This document shows, in pieces, positions 53,435 to 64,000 of a stretch of 64,000 nt of DNA (position 1 is the first letter of the stretch; every line of letters begins with the position of its first letter). Under the pieces are notes generated by a model. That model did not search any database. It was not told the DNA's origin and was given only the letters and a program-made list of their open reading frames with translations. A program made the translations under genes and the position numbers. This stretch comes from Cryptomeria japonica (lineage: Eukaryota > Streptophyta > Pinopsida > Cupressales > Cupressaceae): the NCBI RefSeq assembly GCF_030272615.1, contig NC_081412.1:24305860-24369859 (forward strand), written 5' to 3'.

Positions 53435-55400
53435 ACTTCAAAAGAGTATTTAAGGCATCATAACAACAAAGCTCCAGAGCAATAAGACTTAATTTGAAAT
53501 AATCAACCAACTCAGTTATTGCATACTTCAGATTTATATGCAGAGCAATAAAAGTCTGTCTAATCTTTTATTTACAAATACTTGAAAATTGGAGTTTACA
53601 ATTGATGAAGATTATAAATCTACACTGGAAGACGCTAGACTTATAAATAGAGATTCCTGCATTTGTTACTCGAGAATATAACCATACCACCTCAAATAAG
53701 CTCCATGCTATCAAAGGGCTCGATCCAACATTCAACGCCAAGGCAATTACAGTTCCTATGCCCAATTTGACTATTCAATCTCCAATGATTTCACAGCAGA
53801 CAACAATATGATTCCAAGAAGCAATGTTGAGGAATGAAGATATCTGCCAACTCTCCAAAGCCTTTGATTCTGATCACAATACAGACTTCGCAACAGTGAT
53901 TTTTTTAGTGGCTAATATTTGCCAATTGGTTAATTTTAAAAATCCAAAAATCAAAATTTGGCTAATAGTTCAAGTTTTAAGGTGACCTAAATCACCACAG
54001 TTTTACAAATTTCAATTTTATTCTTATTTAAATCACCAGAGGGTTTATTTTATTAAAATTTTGAACTCAAAGATTTGCCAAAATATTCGATACATGATTG
54101 GATCAAATTCACCAAAATTTTATAATTTATCATAAAAAACTAAATTAACTCACCAATAATACATCATAATTATTAGTTACTTTAGGGTTTTATTAGCAAT
54201 CTTTAGTTGCCGCCATTGATTCAAAATATGATCTAATGACCATCATTGCATTCCATGAGGAAAAATGTACCTACAAGTTGTAATGCTCATGGGGGTTGTG
54301 TTGCTTTACAATTGTTGACGCCAATGGAAATCAATGGTATAAAAACAATTTTGGGCCCCATGAGTATTACAAATTTTAAGTACATTTTATCTGACAAAAT
54401 ACAAAGAGGGCTATTAGATTAATTTAAATTAACAACAGTAACTAAATAAAGTAGTGTCTACCCTTTAAACTCATTAACGATTTCCACCTTAAGCCTCTAG
54501 TTTTCTATATAAGAATTTATTTTTTTGAATGAAATTATTTGCAATACTAATTAATGCATACTCATATTATTTTCAAAAATTCACTAAGATTTTCTACCAA
54601 AGAATTTTAATGTAAAAAAATTCGCCAATAAAATTAATATTTTTCTTTTAAAAAATGAAAGATTCGCCAATAAACATTATTATTTTTATCAATAAATAAA
54701 AAATTCGCCAAGATTTTATATCTATTTTTGAGGGGGGGTTTCTTAAAGTTATCTCTGCTTCGCACCAATATTAAAGCTTCACGGCCTTGGCATCTTCCTA
54801 TAATATCATTCCCATTCTCAGTTAGCCACAAACAAAACATGAGCTTGCATCATACAGCTCACACCAAAAACCAAGCTTTGTGAATAATAATGTTCTGCTG
54901 ATAAATAATGGAGTGGCAAATGTGAATCACAGCAGATATTAAACTTTATAACCCCAATAATTATTCAGCAATTTTGACTGCCGATTAATATTTCTCTTCA
55001 CTTTGTATTTCCTAAAGTCAGATACAAATACTTGATGATCCCACAATCAAGATTATAACCGATCATGTTCCACGGAAGTTAAAATCGATTTTCCAATTTT
55101 TAGAATTGCCTCATCCCAAATACACTCTTGGCAAACAGAAATAAATAAAGAATCAATTCTATTAACCCCTTCCATAATTTCCTCTAAAATATATCGCCCA
55201 GCAGCAACCTATAATAATTGATCAATTTGTGATCTGAACCCATGACTTAAGGAAATATTATGCCAACAATATTAAAGCTACAATTCTATATACTCCATGG
55301 CCTTTGATACAGTTGCCTATCTTTTATATTAGCTCTGACCAAATAATACGGCTCAAAATTATTAACTGCTAATATTGAATAAAGCAGCCAATATATTTAT
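53435..55400. other. AT-rich DNA, no gene; may include the gypsy LTR start
   Basis: No frames above 70 codons. Repeated phrases (ATTCGCCAA at about 54623, 54663 and 54703; GCAGAGCAATAA) suggest old repeats. I could not find the left boundary of the LTR that ends at 55890. Confidence 0.4.
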
Positions 55401-55890
55401 TAAACTCAAAGACAGATATCAGAAAGGAATTTCATCAGATGAAATAGAATTGTCAACAAACCCTCTCACATCTACAAATATCCTAATTAAATAAACTTAT
55501 CTGCAAATTTGTCACAGCAGAGACTTTACAAATTTGGCTCAGCTGTGAACTCCGTCACAAATACACCCCTTTCGAAGAGCTATGTTTTCGTCCAGCTCTT
55601 CTATCAAACTCCTGAAATTTTCCGTCCCCAAAAATCATAAATCATTTTATCAAATCCATAAGCGTGTCTAATACAACACCCAGAACCTCCTTATAAAGAT
55701 CTCTATGAAACATCTAGAACATTAGGCTAACTTGTCATAGCTGGATCAATTTATTTAATAAAGTGACTATTTCAATAATTATTATTTCCACTTATTTTTA
55801 ATCAATTAAAAGTCATCCTTATGAGATAAATTTAATTTTTGGACAACTTAATTCAATTAATTAATTAAGTCACTTTATAAAATTTGGGGA
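55401..55890 (-). repeat. 3' LTR end of a Ty3/gypsy element (left limit unknown)
   Basis: The minus strand starts TGTAATGTCCCCAAATTT next to a purine tract (GGGGCTGGGAGGAC on minus, 55891-55904), the expected border of a 3' LTR. No partner LTR lies in the window, so only this edge is supported. The start coordinate is arbitrary. Confidence 0.55.
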
Positions 55891-55904
55891 CATTACAGTC
55901 CTCC

Positions 55905-56777
55905 CAGCCCCAACATTGCTTGTCCTCAAGCAATTCATCGCTGCACCACCAAGATCCAAAACCAGCCATATGTAAAACACTACATCACACTGCTGCTCCG
56001 CTCTGATGCAACCAGCATAGCAAAAACATGCTAGAGTAAGCGGATATGAAAGCGGATAAAGTGGGGTCTTGATTTCACCTTTAAAATAGTAGGGGTAGCT
56101 GGTTCAACAAGTTCGTTGGCGATCCAACGGAATGACCTGTTCTGCGAGATCAGCAAACTTAATTAATCAGATAAATGCCTATAAAGAGCCACCTCTTCTC
56201 AAATACTGGTTCGTCATGTTCCAGTGCAAGGATTGATGCCTAAAGTTCCTTTCACATCAAAGTATACCCGCTATTATGTCCAAGGTATGGAGGTCTCTTT
56301 CAACTACTTCTTCCTAATTTCCCAACCCAAACCGCATCTATATCCACCCAACCCCGCTGTTTTGTAAATTTGAGATAACCCGACTAGAATTCTGCCCTTA
56401 GGCCTCCCACCCAACTATAGTTCCCTCCCACCCTGGGAGGTATACTGGTTGTGAAATGGTAGGAGAAATCAGCCCACCACCCAACCAACCCACCACCCTG
56501 CTTCAGTGTGACCTTCACGGCGCCCCATTATCTTGCTAAATAATGGATCCCAAATTTTGGAACTACCATGACTCGTACTGGAAAAAAGATGATTGTCTCT
56601 TATCCACTCCTACCAAAAATGCCTCATCATAATCGCACCACTCCATAATCATGGTGTAGACTGAAAATCAATTAACAATATGCTGCATACTCATGAGTGT
56701 TTGTATACTCATCTCTTCTAAATACTCCAAACCGCCCACCATAGATGCATAACAGATAGGAAACTCATCATAAAATG
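55905..56777 (-). other. Gypsy interior, no coding recognised
   Basis: Sequence between the purine tract and the protease linker. RT, RNase H and integrase would be expected here but nothing matches, so pol is deleted. It contains a C-rich stretch with a palindrome, CCTCCCA..TGGGAGG (about 56404-56440). Confidence 0.55.
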
Positions 56778-57971
56778 TCATACCTGAAAAATCTCTCGCA
56801 TCAATATCGTATCCACCTTGCAAAAACAACTGGAGGCTGCCCACTCATTCACATCATGATTGTTCATCGTTGTAATCATCCTTGCTGTTGCTACTTGTGG
56901 GGCTTCATCAACCAAGGCCTTGAGTATTATCTTCTTTCCATTCACGATTAACTCCAACTCCATCTGCTGGAAATCCTAAATATATCGTCCAAGAGAATGC
57001 AACTATTGAATACATAATATGATATTGGAATCAACATTTCCAATCATATAGAAATCACCGGTGATTGTATAGACTATAGTCATCAAACTCGATGCTCATT
57101 TGTGGTACCCTCTTGTTGCATCTCCTCTTAAATCCATCAGCTATCATGACACGAAGTCCTGAAAAATCCTCTAATGGCAATCCTCCTCTACCTAGCAAGC
57201 TATCACTCACAAAATTGTGAGTTGCACCACTATCCACCAAACATGTCACTTGCTATCTATTAACCACTACTCTTACTCTAAATGCTTGATATTTGGGAGT
57301 ACATGGAAGTAAAGTTGTAGCGCCATGTGCTAAGGCTATAGTATCTTGCTCCTCACTGTCACTTTTTAAAGTATCATCAATTGCATCATCATCGGATGTA
57401 ACTTCAATATAATGCAATTGACCTTTCCCACGACATCTATGACCAGGGTACCATGACTCCTTACAAGTGAAGCATAATTTTTCCTGCGTAGCTCATTCTT
57501 GCTCTCAAATTCCAATTTCTTATCATCTTCCTTACTTGGCTTGGATGGGGCTTTGAACTCCTCTTGTGATACCTTCTTGTGCTTGGTACTAATTTCCTCA
57601 TCATTGTGCTTTCCCTTAGACGTATAGTTGTTCCTAGTCACTTAATCCTCCAAACTAAGGGCTCTTGTGATAGCATCTTGCAAGGTATTTAGGTTGAATG
57701 CCCTTACAATATACCCTTGAGAGGTTCAGCTAAGCCTTTAACAAATAGGACTATGAGTCTTCTTTCTATTACATCCAGAACCATCACTGCAAGTCTTTGA
57801 AATTCTGCTACAAATTCCTCCACTTTACCTTCTTGTTTCAACTGTGCTAAGTCCCTAAAGTGAATTTTTGGGTCCTTCCCATCAAATCTTTTAGTCAAAC
57901 CTTTGGCTGAAGTCCTCCATAGTAGTTATAGAATCATGCCCTTGAGTTATCATGTCATGGTACTACCATTC
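56778..57971 (-). pseudogene. Ty3/gypsy gag-protease remnant
   Basis: In minus order: Gag (EW.YHDMITQGHDSITTMEDFSQRF, then MTKRFDGKDPKIHFRDLAQLKQ and EFVAEFQRLAVMV), a zinc knuckle (CFTCKESWYPGHRCRGKG), an acidic spacer, then the protease with TCLVDSGATHNFVSDSL and FSGLRVMIADG, and the post-protease linker ELELIVNGKKIILKALVDEAPQV with EWA. These are gypsy (Tekay/Reina-like) hallmarks and the protease DSG is intact. Several frameshifts break it. It is cut by K-C at 57972. Confidence 0.85.
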
Positions 57972-58880
57972 TGTAGGAGTGATCAACCTACCAGGAGCAC
58001 AAACAACCATAAACCTTCACACAAAGAGAGAAAACATATTTCACTAGATAGATAAATACACGAAGTATATCCTATTCTCTCTTGAATAAGGAAATCTCAT
58101 ATGCCTTCTGACTGTCCAAACAAGATAACCTCAAGGTTTTTAGTGTCAAGTCTTGACTGAACTTAGGATAACTCAGAAATGATGTGATTTGCTAGTAGTC
58201 ACAAGGGACTTGCGCATCTGACAAGCTAGTTTGCATATGATATGACAATCTAATTGATGCTTCACTTTTCAAACTGATTAAAAATAAAAAGCAAAAGGAT
58301 AGAGTTCAGAGAATCTAGGGACAATGATGGTAACGGCTGATGCTGCAAATAGACAGATTTCTCATAAGATTGATTCCTGCTTAACCAGAGATAAACACAC
58401 AATGCCACAAAAATAGTGCGACCTTCAAAGGGAAATGAAGGATTTTCAAATCATGTGCATTCATTTAGATACCCAATTCCGGCACAATCAAAGAAAACAT
58501 CCACAATTGAACCAAGAGCAATAATAGGCTCAAACTAACTATGCACAAAGACTTTAAGTCACAAATCTCCAAAGGTATGAACCAGAAATCGATCAGATAT
58601 CCTCACACTTCACCATTAAATCATTGAACTTTAACTATTTTTTATGAAAGAAACCATGCAAACAAGTGAAGGCAACTAGCAAAACACCATTCTTCAATGC
58701 TTTATTCATTTGCTTCAACTGCTATTACAACAATCTCTGTTCAAGAATTCTTACTCTACTCTAATTCTACTTGTTGGCTACTGCTACTTCTAATTTCTAA
58801 CCCCTTACAATGAGAGAGACATTGGCCTTTCATAGATTTTACATTTTAAATCAATGGCCTAGATTTGCCTTCTAGAAACC
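57972..58880 (-). repeat. K-C: fragment of a third, more diverged K-family LTR
   Basis: Shares with K-A and K-B the R-U5 phrases (CTATTCTCTCTTGA, GATGTGATTTGCTAGTAGTCAC, CCATGCAAACAAGTG) and the TATA position. The left edge is taken where Gag coding stops (TGTAGGAGTG). The right edge is the K-B insertion after AAACC. The rest may lie beyond the window. Confidence 0.65.
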
Positions 58881-59753
58881 TGTTGACGTGTATTTTGTAC
58901 ACAATCATACACAGAATAAAATACCCAAGGGTACCTTATCCTCTCTTGAATAAAATCTCTAACTGCTGAAGATATCGCAAGAAGGATCAGTTAGGGTGAC
59001 TTCAATGTTCTTTTAAGTAGGGTTTCTACGTGTGGATAAGCACCAATGGTCGTTGTGATTGTTGTTTCATCAAGGGGTCTTACGCCAAATCCGAACTGCA
59101 GGAACAGGGTTTCCTAATATTAACAAGCTCTCAAAAAAAAAAAAAAGATCAAAAGAGTAGGGCTTGCAAGGGATCTAGTCTAATCTAATCCTAAGAATGA
59201 CTCAATGTGGACGAGACTTGGCAAGATTCTACCAACTTCAATATTGCCAAAAAATAACAACTCAATTGAAATTGATGCGATCTTCTAAGGTAACAAATGA
59301 TTTTTTCATTTCATCAAGGATCATAGACACTACCACGAAGGCACATATCCAAGATACAACAATGATTGAAAGTTTAGGTGATTCAAGTTGATCCAGTTGA
59401 CCACGCAAGGCGTTCCTACAATCAGCAAGAAGCTAGTGGTTTGGAAAGTGAATCTCACCGACAATCAAGTCCAACACTTTGTCCTTCAAATTAAAACACT
59501 ACTTTGATTGAGAATGATTCAAGAAAACGAACAACCATGAAGATAACCACAAGAATTGCAATAAAACACCATAACTTCAATATTTTATTGATCTCAAAGC
59601 CATCATGAACAACAATTGTTTGAAATTCCTTCTTCAAAGCTCAATCTTGCTACAAAATACTTGCTTCTATCAAATTGCTAATCTCTAATCACTAATGTTG
59701 ATATCTAATCTCTAGTTTTTTAGTTCTAGTTACAAAATGAAAAGAAATGAGGG

Positions 59754-59762
59754 TATGTATAG
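59754..59762 (-). promoter_or_regulatory. K-B TATA box for the element transcript
   Basis: Minus strand GATGCTATACATACCC, about 875 bp from the terminal TGTTGACGTG, aligning with CTATATAAG in K-A. Weaker than the K-A version. Confidence 0.5.
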
Positions 59763-59955
59763 CATCCTCAATTACAATGAACGGTCCAGATCAAAAAGAA
59801 GATCAATGGCCAAGATTATGACACCTAAACCCTAATTAGGGTTTTATTACAAAACTTCCCCTTTTATTGCACAACATTAAATGCATAGCCAAATATTAAA
59901 TTTGGCACGAAAATCTAGGAGACATAGACCAATGACAATTAAGGTGCCACATCAT

Positions 59956-62900
59956 CTATAACAACCTCTCATCTAGAATCTTATTCCCTTTCCAATGCTC
60001 CTTTTTAACATATGCAATGAATCTAGACACGATTCCTTCGATCTCAACAATTGGAATCTCGGGAAGATTCTTCATTCGTTCTTCTAAGTGGATGACCTGA
60101 TCAAATGCCTTAAGAAGAGCAGCGTCCCATTCAGGTTCAAGTTCCTTGGTCTTCTCAATCAGGAGCATGGTGGCAAACATCTGATCCCGTTGCTCATTTG
60201 TAATAACATTCTCATCTTTGCAAAAGATGACCTTGACTCTATCTTCCAATTCCTGCAAATCCACATCTGTCTCAACTTCGATCCTCCTGCCAAGAATAGT
60301 ACGTAGTACCTCAAACACTCTGTCCTGGATCAGGTGGATAAACTCCTCAACATGATTGCATCTAGTACTGATGTCCTCGAAGAGAACTTCCTTCATCTGG
60401 AGTAAAGTCGACCACTGAAGTAAACTATGAGGTCCTCCATCCATTATCTTTTCTTGCACTAGAACCTTCCTTGATGTTTGTCTGATTACTTGCAGGACAG
60501 GAATGATAACATCCTTAGTATGAGCAAAAGCAGCTACAGTTATCATCAAGTTGTGGATGACCTCAAGAACCTGAATAGCTCGGTGAATGGTCTGCATCAT
60601 CCTTGTTGCAAATTCAATAGCAACTGTATGGAATTTGTCAATCCATGAGCTCATAAGCTGAACCAAACTCCTGACTCTCTCTGCCTCGCCAACTGATTCA
60701 AGGGGAAGTGCCTGTGTAGGAGATACTGCTGGATCCTGACGTCTCAAAGGCTGATTGAGATGGCTAAAGTAGCCTCTCCAAGCACTGACCTCTCGCTCAA
60801 GCTTCCTATTCTTTTCCATTTCTTCCCTAAGCTTGTCCTTAAGTGCCTCAAATGAATCAGTGGCATCATCCAACGTCTGTTCGGCTGTGGGTGGACCAAG
60901 CTCAAATGTCTCTACATCATATTCCTCTGGGAGTATCTCACCTTCATACTTGTCCACTGCCGGTGTAGCTATCTGCAATTTCCTGGATCCTGTCTCATCT
61001 CTGATCATCTTGGACATCTTAGTAGCTTTCCTCTTCTCTGTCATCTTTTGAGAATCTCCAACAAGGCTCTCTAAATCAATCACACTGTCCTCGTCTTCGA
61101 TCACAATCACCCTCGTAAGTCTTTCCTTTAACCAATCTGGGATGGCCGATCTTGTTTCTCTAACCTGTATCTCATTGGGCAATGTTTCTTCTTCCCTGAG
61201 AGGAGATGTTACTTCATTATCTTCCTTATCTTCATGTAGCTCATTAGCTTGGAGAGACCCACTTGGTGACCTTCGAGGTGCCTGTCCTTCTTTATCGTTC
61301 TGTACCATTGATTCCATAGACTCCTCTATCTCAAGTGTCCTCTTCTCAGGTCGAGAAGATGTGCCGGATGAACGATCTCGGTTGGCCTCTTGCTTCTTTT
61401 TGGAAGATTCTCTTTTCTCAGGTCTCTCTTTCCTTTTCGAGCCTCTTGGATGGGGATTGCCCTCACTTACACTTCGAAGGTTACCTTCGCTTGTATTTCT
61501 GGGATTAGGATTACCCTCACTTACACTTGCTCCTCCTTCAACTGGTTTCTCTTCGAGAGTGAAAGTCATAGATATACCTTGCTCTCTCAACTTTTGATGC
61601 TGCACATCAACCCATCTGCGAGTATAAGACAAGACTGGAGCCATCAAGGCATCTAGATCCACAACCTCGGGTTCATTCCAATCTAGCCTCACTGATTTGC
61701 TTTCTCGATCATGAGATGATTGGAGATGTCTACCACTGTCCTAAGCTTGGTCGGCCACTCTGTAAATCTTGCATTTCCTGATGAAGTCTAAAGGCAATCG
61801 AGAATGCATCTTTATTTTTACTTCAAGGTCATCCAAGAGATTCATCACAAAGTCTTCTACCTGAGGTTCATGTTTATATTTTCTTCCGACCGTCTCCTCT
61901 ATATACCCATATGGATCAAAGCTCTCTCTCAAGGCAAAAAATGAAAATGAATATAAAGCTAACTCCCTCTTTGCATCATCCATGGCTAGAGCATTAGGAC
62001 ATACCTCAACTGAATTGCCCAATATGATAGGCACAGGAACTCCATTTCCATGTCTGTGTCTGAATGCTTTCACATAAGCTGCCAACTGTCTTGTTACCTC
62101 AAGTAACACTATTTTGTCTGTCGGATATCTCGGCAACATATAGGGGGGTGAAGGACATCCATGAACTCTAATATATGTAAATTTCTGGAATTGGATAAAC
62201 CATGCACCGTACCTCTTCACCAACTCTTGTGCGTCCTGAGATAATCGGTTGTGAATCCCGCCTTGCAATATCCTAGTGATGTTCATCGTGAATGTATCAT
62301 TGACTAACTTGTAGTTACTCCCTGGCGGATGATGCAAGTGAACATAAGAATCACAAACTCTGACCTCGCCGGGTCCTCTTCCAATCACTCCTCTGTGAGG
62401 TAGTCCTGCATATTCAAAGCTCCTGATCAAGGCATATATGATGTATGAACTCATGTGGAAAGACTTAGTAGCCTTCAATCTCCTTAACTGTACGTCCAAG
62501 CAATGGCTAATCATTCTAGCCCAATGGATTGTTCCTTTTCCCTGAACTATCACTTGGATGAAGTAGAACATCCACTTCTCAAAATAGAAGGCTTGAGGGG
62601 CTCCTGTGACTCGGTTGAGTAGTGTTATCAAATCTCTGTACTCCTCCTGGAAGTCAATCCTATGTGGTGTGTTCGGAATCTTGCTCAGGCGAGGACGACT
62701 CTTGAGTAACCAATTCTTGTTGATGATGCTTAGGCAAGTGTCTGGATCATCTTCGTACATGGACCTGGCTCCTTCTATGCTTTTATAAATCATATCTTTA
62801 TGTTCTGGCAAGTGAAGAGCTTCACTGATAGCTTCCTCTGAAAGATAAGCAAAAGTGTCTCCTTCCTTGGACACTATCGATCTGGACTGTGGATCATAAT

Positions 62901-63174
62901 GGCGAGCACACTCAATCATCAACTCATGGCACTGGATTGCTGGAGGGAAGCCGGCCGCCTTGATAATGCCACTTTCAATTATTCTTCTTGCGACAGGTGA
63001 TGGCTTGCCAATGTAGGGGACCTCTCGAAACTTCTTCACACTGAAGTTGCCCAAGTTGGTATCTCCAATGTTGCTCCACTTCGACACGATCTTGGTCTCC
63101 AATTCTTCGTTCTTCTGATCTTCCTTCATGAGAGCTGGGCGACTGGTGGATGCTCCCGCCTTCGGGGTCGCCAT
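59956..63174 (-). CDS. K-B accessory protein, ~1,072 codons with one in-frame TAG, unknown function
   Basis: I choose ATG 63174 (MATPKAGASTSRP), nine bases after the leader intron. The frame is open to 61744, has TAG at 61741-61743, and continues in the same frame to a stop at 59956. Residues 1-477 look globular: ARHYDPQSRS, LSEEAISEALHLPE, FYFEKWMFYFIQVIVQGKG, SSYIIYALIRSFEYAGLPHRG and YGAWFIQFQKFTYIRVHG. Residues ~545-690 are disordered and charged with SEGNP(N/H)PR repeats. The rest is helical, with a coiled coil (LKDKLREEMEKNRKLEREV) and a C-terminal block (HVEEFIHLIQDRVFEVLRTIL). No protease, RT, integrase or capsid motif. The N-terminal half faintly recalls proteins annotated as putative plant transposon protein. 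The TAG may be recent damage (CAG to TAG) or read through. Confidence 0.75.
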
Positions 63175-63182
63175 CGTAACAC

Positions 63183-63391
63183 CTACACAACATTTCATAA
63201 TAAGTAATAGATTTTGCAATGTATAAACATAGATTAGATTAGAGATTGAATTTAGGAAACTTCATGATAAGTCTTTGAGTTATCATTTCCTAAATTCGAT
63301 TGAGCTACAGGAAATTCAAAATTTCAAAATTCAAATTTAAGATATGACGATCAAGATTCAAAATTCAAGACAAGGGAAGACTTCGCCATAC
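63183..63391 (-). other. Putative leader intron of the K-B gene
   Basis: Donor GAG|GTATGG and acceptor GTGTAG, 209 bases, just before the start codon. The ends and an internal stem (TTTAGGAA 63251-63258 with TTCCTAAA 63287-63294, extended by ATGATAA/TTATCAT) are shared with K-A. Confidence 0.6.
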
Positions 63392-63649
63392 CTCACTTGA
63401 GAGCTAACTCTAAAAAGATGGGAAATTAGGAAATTCGCCTAGGCAAAATCGAAGTTTGAAGTTTTCAACATGATCCTCCTCTGGCAAAGGCGCCTCCTTA
63501 GTTAATTTCACCACCTTGAGGACAAATTCGCTCCACTTGCAATAAAATTCGCACTCCTCCTTGGATGGAATTTCGTACTTCTCCTTGTCTTCCAAATCGC
63601 ATATGAAAGGATGATAAAATGATGATTTAAAATGAGATATCACACCTCC

Positions 63650-63656
63650 TTTTATA
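63650..63656 (-). promoter_or_regulatory. K-B TATA box for the accessory gene
   Basis: Minus strand GCGCCTATAAAAGGAGG, ~260 bp upstream of the intron donor and ~480 bp upstream of the ATG. Conserved in K-A at 42424-42429. Confidence 0.65.
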
Positions 63657-63982
63657 GGCGCTTACCTCTTCAATCCCCATAGGCCGACTTTTGCAAATAA
63701 ATAAATTTTAAATAAAAAGAGGAGGCCGACTTTTACAAAATATAGAAAATAAAACCCAAGCGCTCCAATTTTATTTATTAATAATTAATTAATTAATTAA
63801 ATGCCTTGTAATTAATTATTTCAATTTTTAAAAGGCAAAATTAATTAATTAAATGCCTTGTGCACACCCATTAAATGCAAATTTTAATTAAAAAATATCA
63901 AGGTTTATCGAAATTTAGCATTTAATGCGATTTGAAAATGATGTTGGCGCCAAAACATGGGAGAATAATGGATATTAACCTT

Positions 63983-64000
63983 ATCGCTCTGGTCCCTGGG
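63983..64000 (-). repeat. First hairpin unit of the K-B array (cut by window)
   Basis: ATCGCTCTGGTCCCTGGG matches the left arm of the K-A hairpins and stands at the same place relative to the AT-rich TTAATTAAAT block, so K-B probably carries the array too. Confidence 0.7.

Larger units (their letters stand above)
58881..64000 (-). mobile_element. K-B: long K-family element carrying a large ORF, truncated by window edge
   Basis: Starts TGTTGACGTGTATTTTG like K-A, preceded by AAACC. On the minus strand, from the right: first hairpin, TATA box, leader, intron, ~1,072-codon frame, second TATA box, R-U5 end. The order is the same as in K-A, whose complete ends show that all this lies within one TG...CA unit. 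No gag, pol or PBS is visible in the 5.1 kb seen. Confidence 0.8.

Noticed and set aside
61142-61656. 151- and 88-codon plus frames
   Set aside because: Antisense to the Ser/Arg/Glu-rich disordered part of the K-B protein; Ser/Leu-rich shadow composition.

Overview
This is nuclear DNA from a seed plant with a large, repeat-packed genome. The evidence is initiator-Met tRNA primer-binding sites of the plant type (TGGTATCAGAGC), copia elements, a chromovirus, plant-type LINEs with a C-terminal RNase H, and insertions nested up to five deep. A gymnosperm is my guess from this style, not something the sequence proves. There are no rRNA or tRNA genes and no CRISPR. Apart from a few candidate host exons, nearly everything recognisable is retrotransposon.

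Layout. (1) 1-3057: 5' part of a copia element on the minus strand. (2) 3058-26580: a LINE ORF1 remnant (L1) hit by N1 (3406-11145, minus, target duplication GAACC) and N2 (11966-26530, plus). N2 contains chromovirus N3 (13517-24844), which contains copia derivative N4 (16368-21596, duplication AAGAG), which contains the small non-coding element N5 (16889-19128, duplication TCTAC). (3) 26581-39180: lower-copy DNA with three candidate exons of an unrecognised gene on the minus strand, two candidate exons on the plus strand, an integrase fossil, and the very young element N6 (31527-36972, duplication GACGT) with an intact 907-aa Gag-protease frame. (4) 39181-53434: a LINE RNase H fossil and a long LINE (L2, 15-bp target duplication) whose ORF1 is split by a 4.6-kb LTR-like element (K-A, duplication GAACC). 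(5) 53435-57971: AT-rich DNA, then a gutted Ty3/gypsy gag-protease on the minus strand. (6) 57972-64000: two further relatives of K-A, a fragment (K-C) and a long copy (K-B) that runs off the window.

The most unusual material is the K family together with N1. K-B holds what looks like a complete transcription unit inside a TG-bounded terminal region: a TATA box, a leader with a conserved intron, and a frame of about 1,072 codons with one TAG, matching no pol domain. K-A has the same promoter and leader intron but only a 57-codon frame in place of the large one. Its U3-like part carries about twelve 34-bp hairpins repeated mostly every ~166 bp. N1 also pairs a gag (coiled coil plus four zinc knuckles) with its own TATA box and a decayed ~1,000-codon frame of similar layout. 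I infer that these are two lineages of one undescribed accessory gene carried by LTR retrotransposons.

All boundaries come from reading terminal repeats, target duplications and motifs by eye. No alignments or database searches were run.
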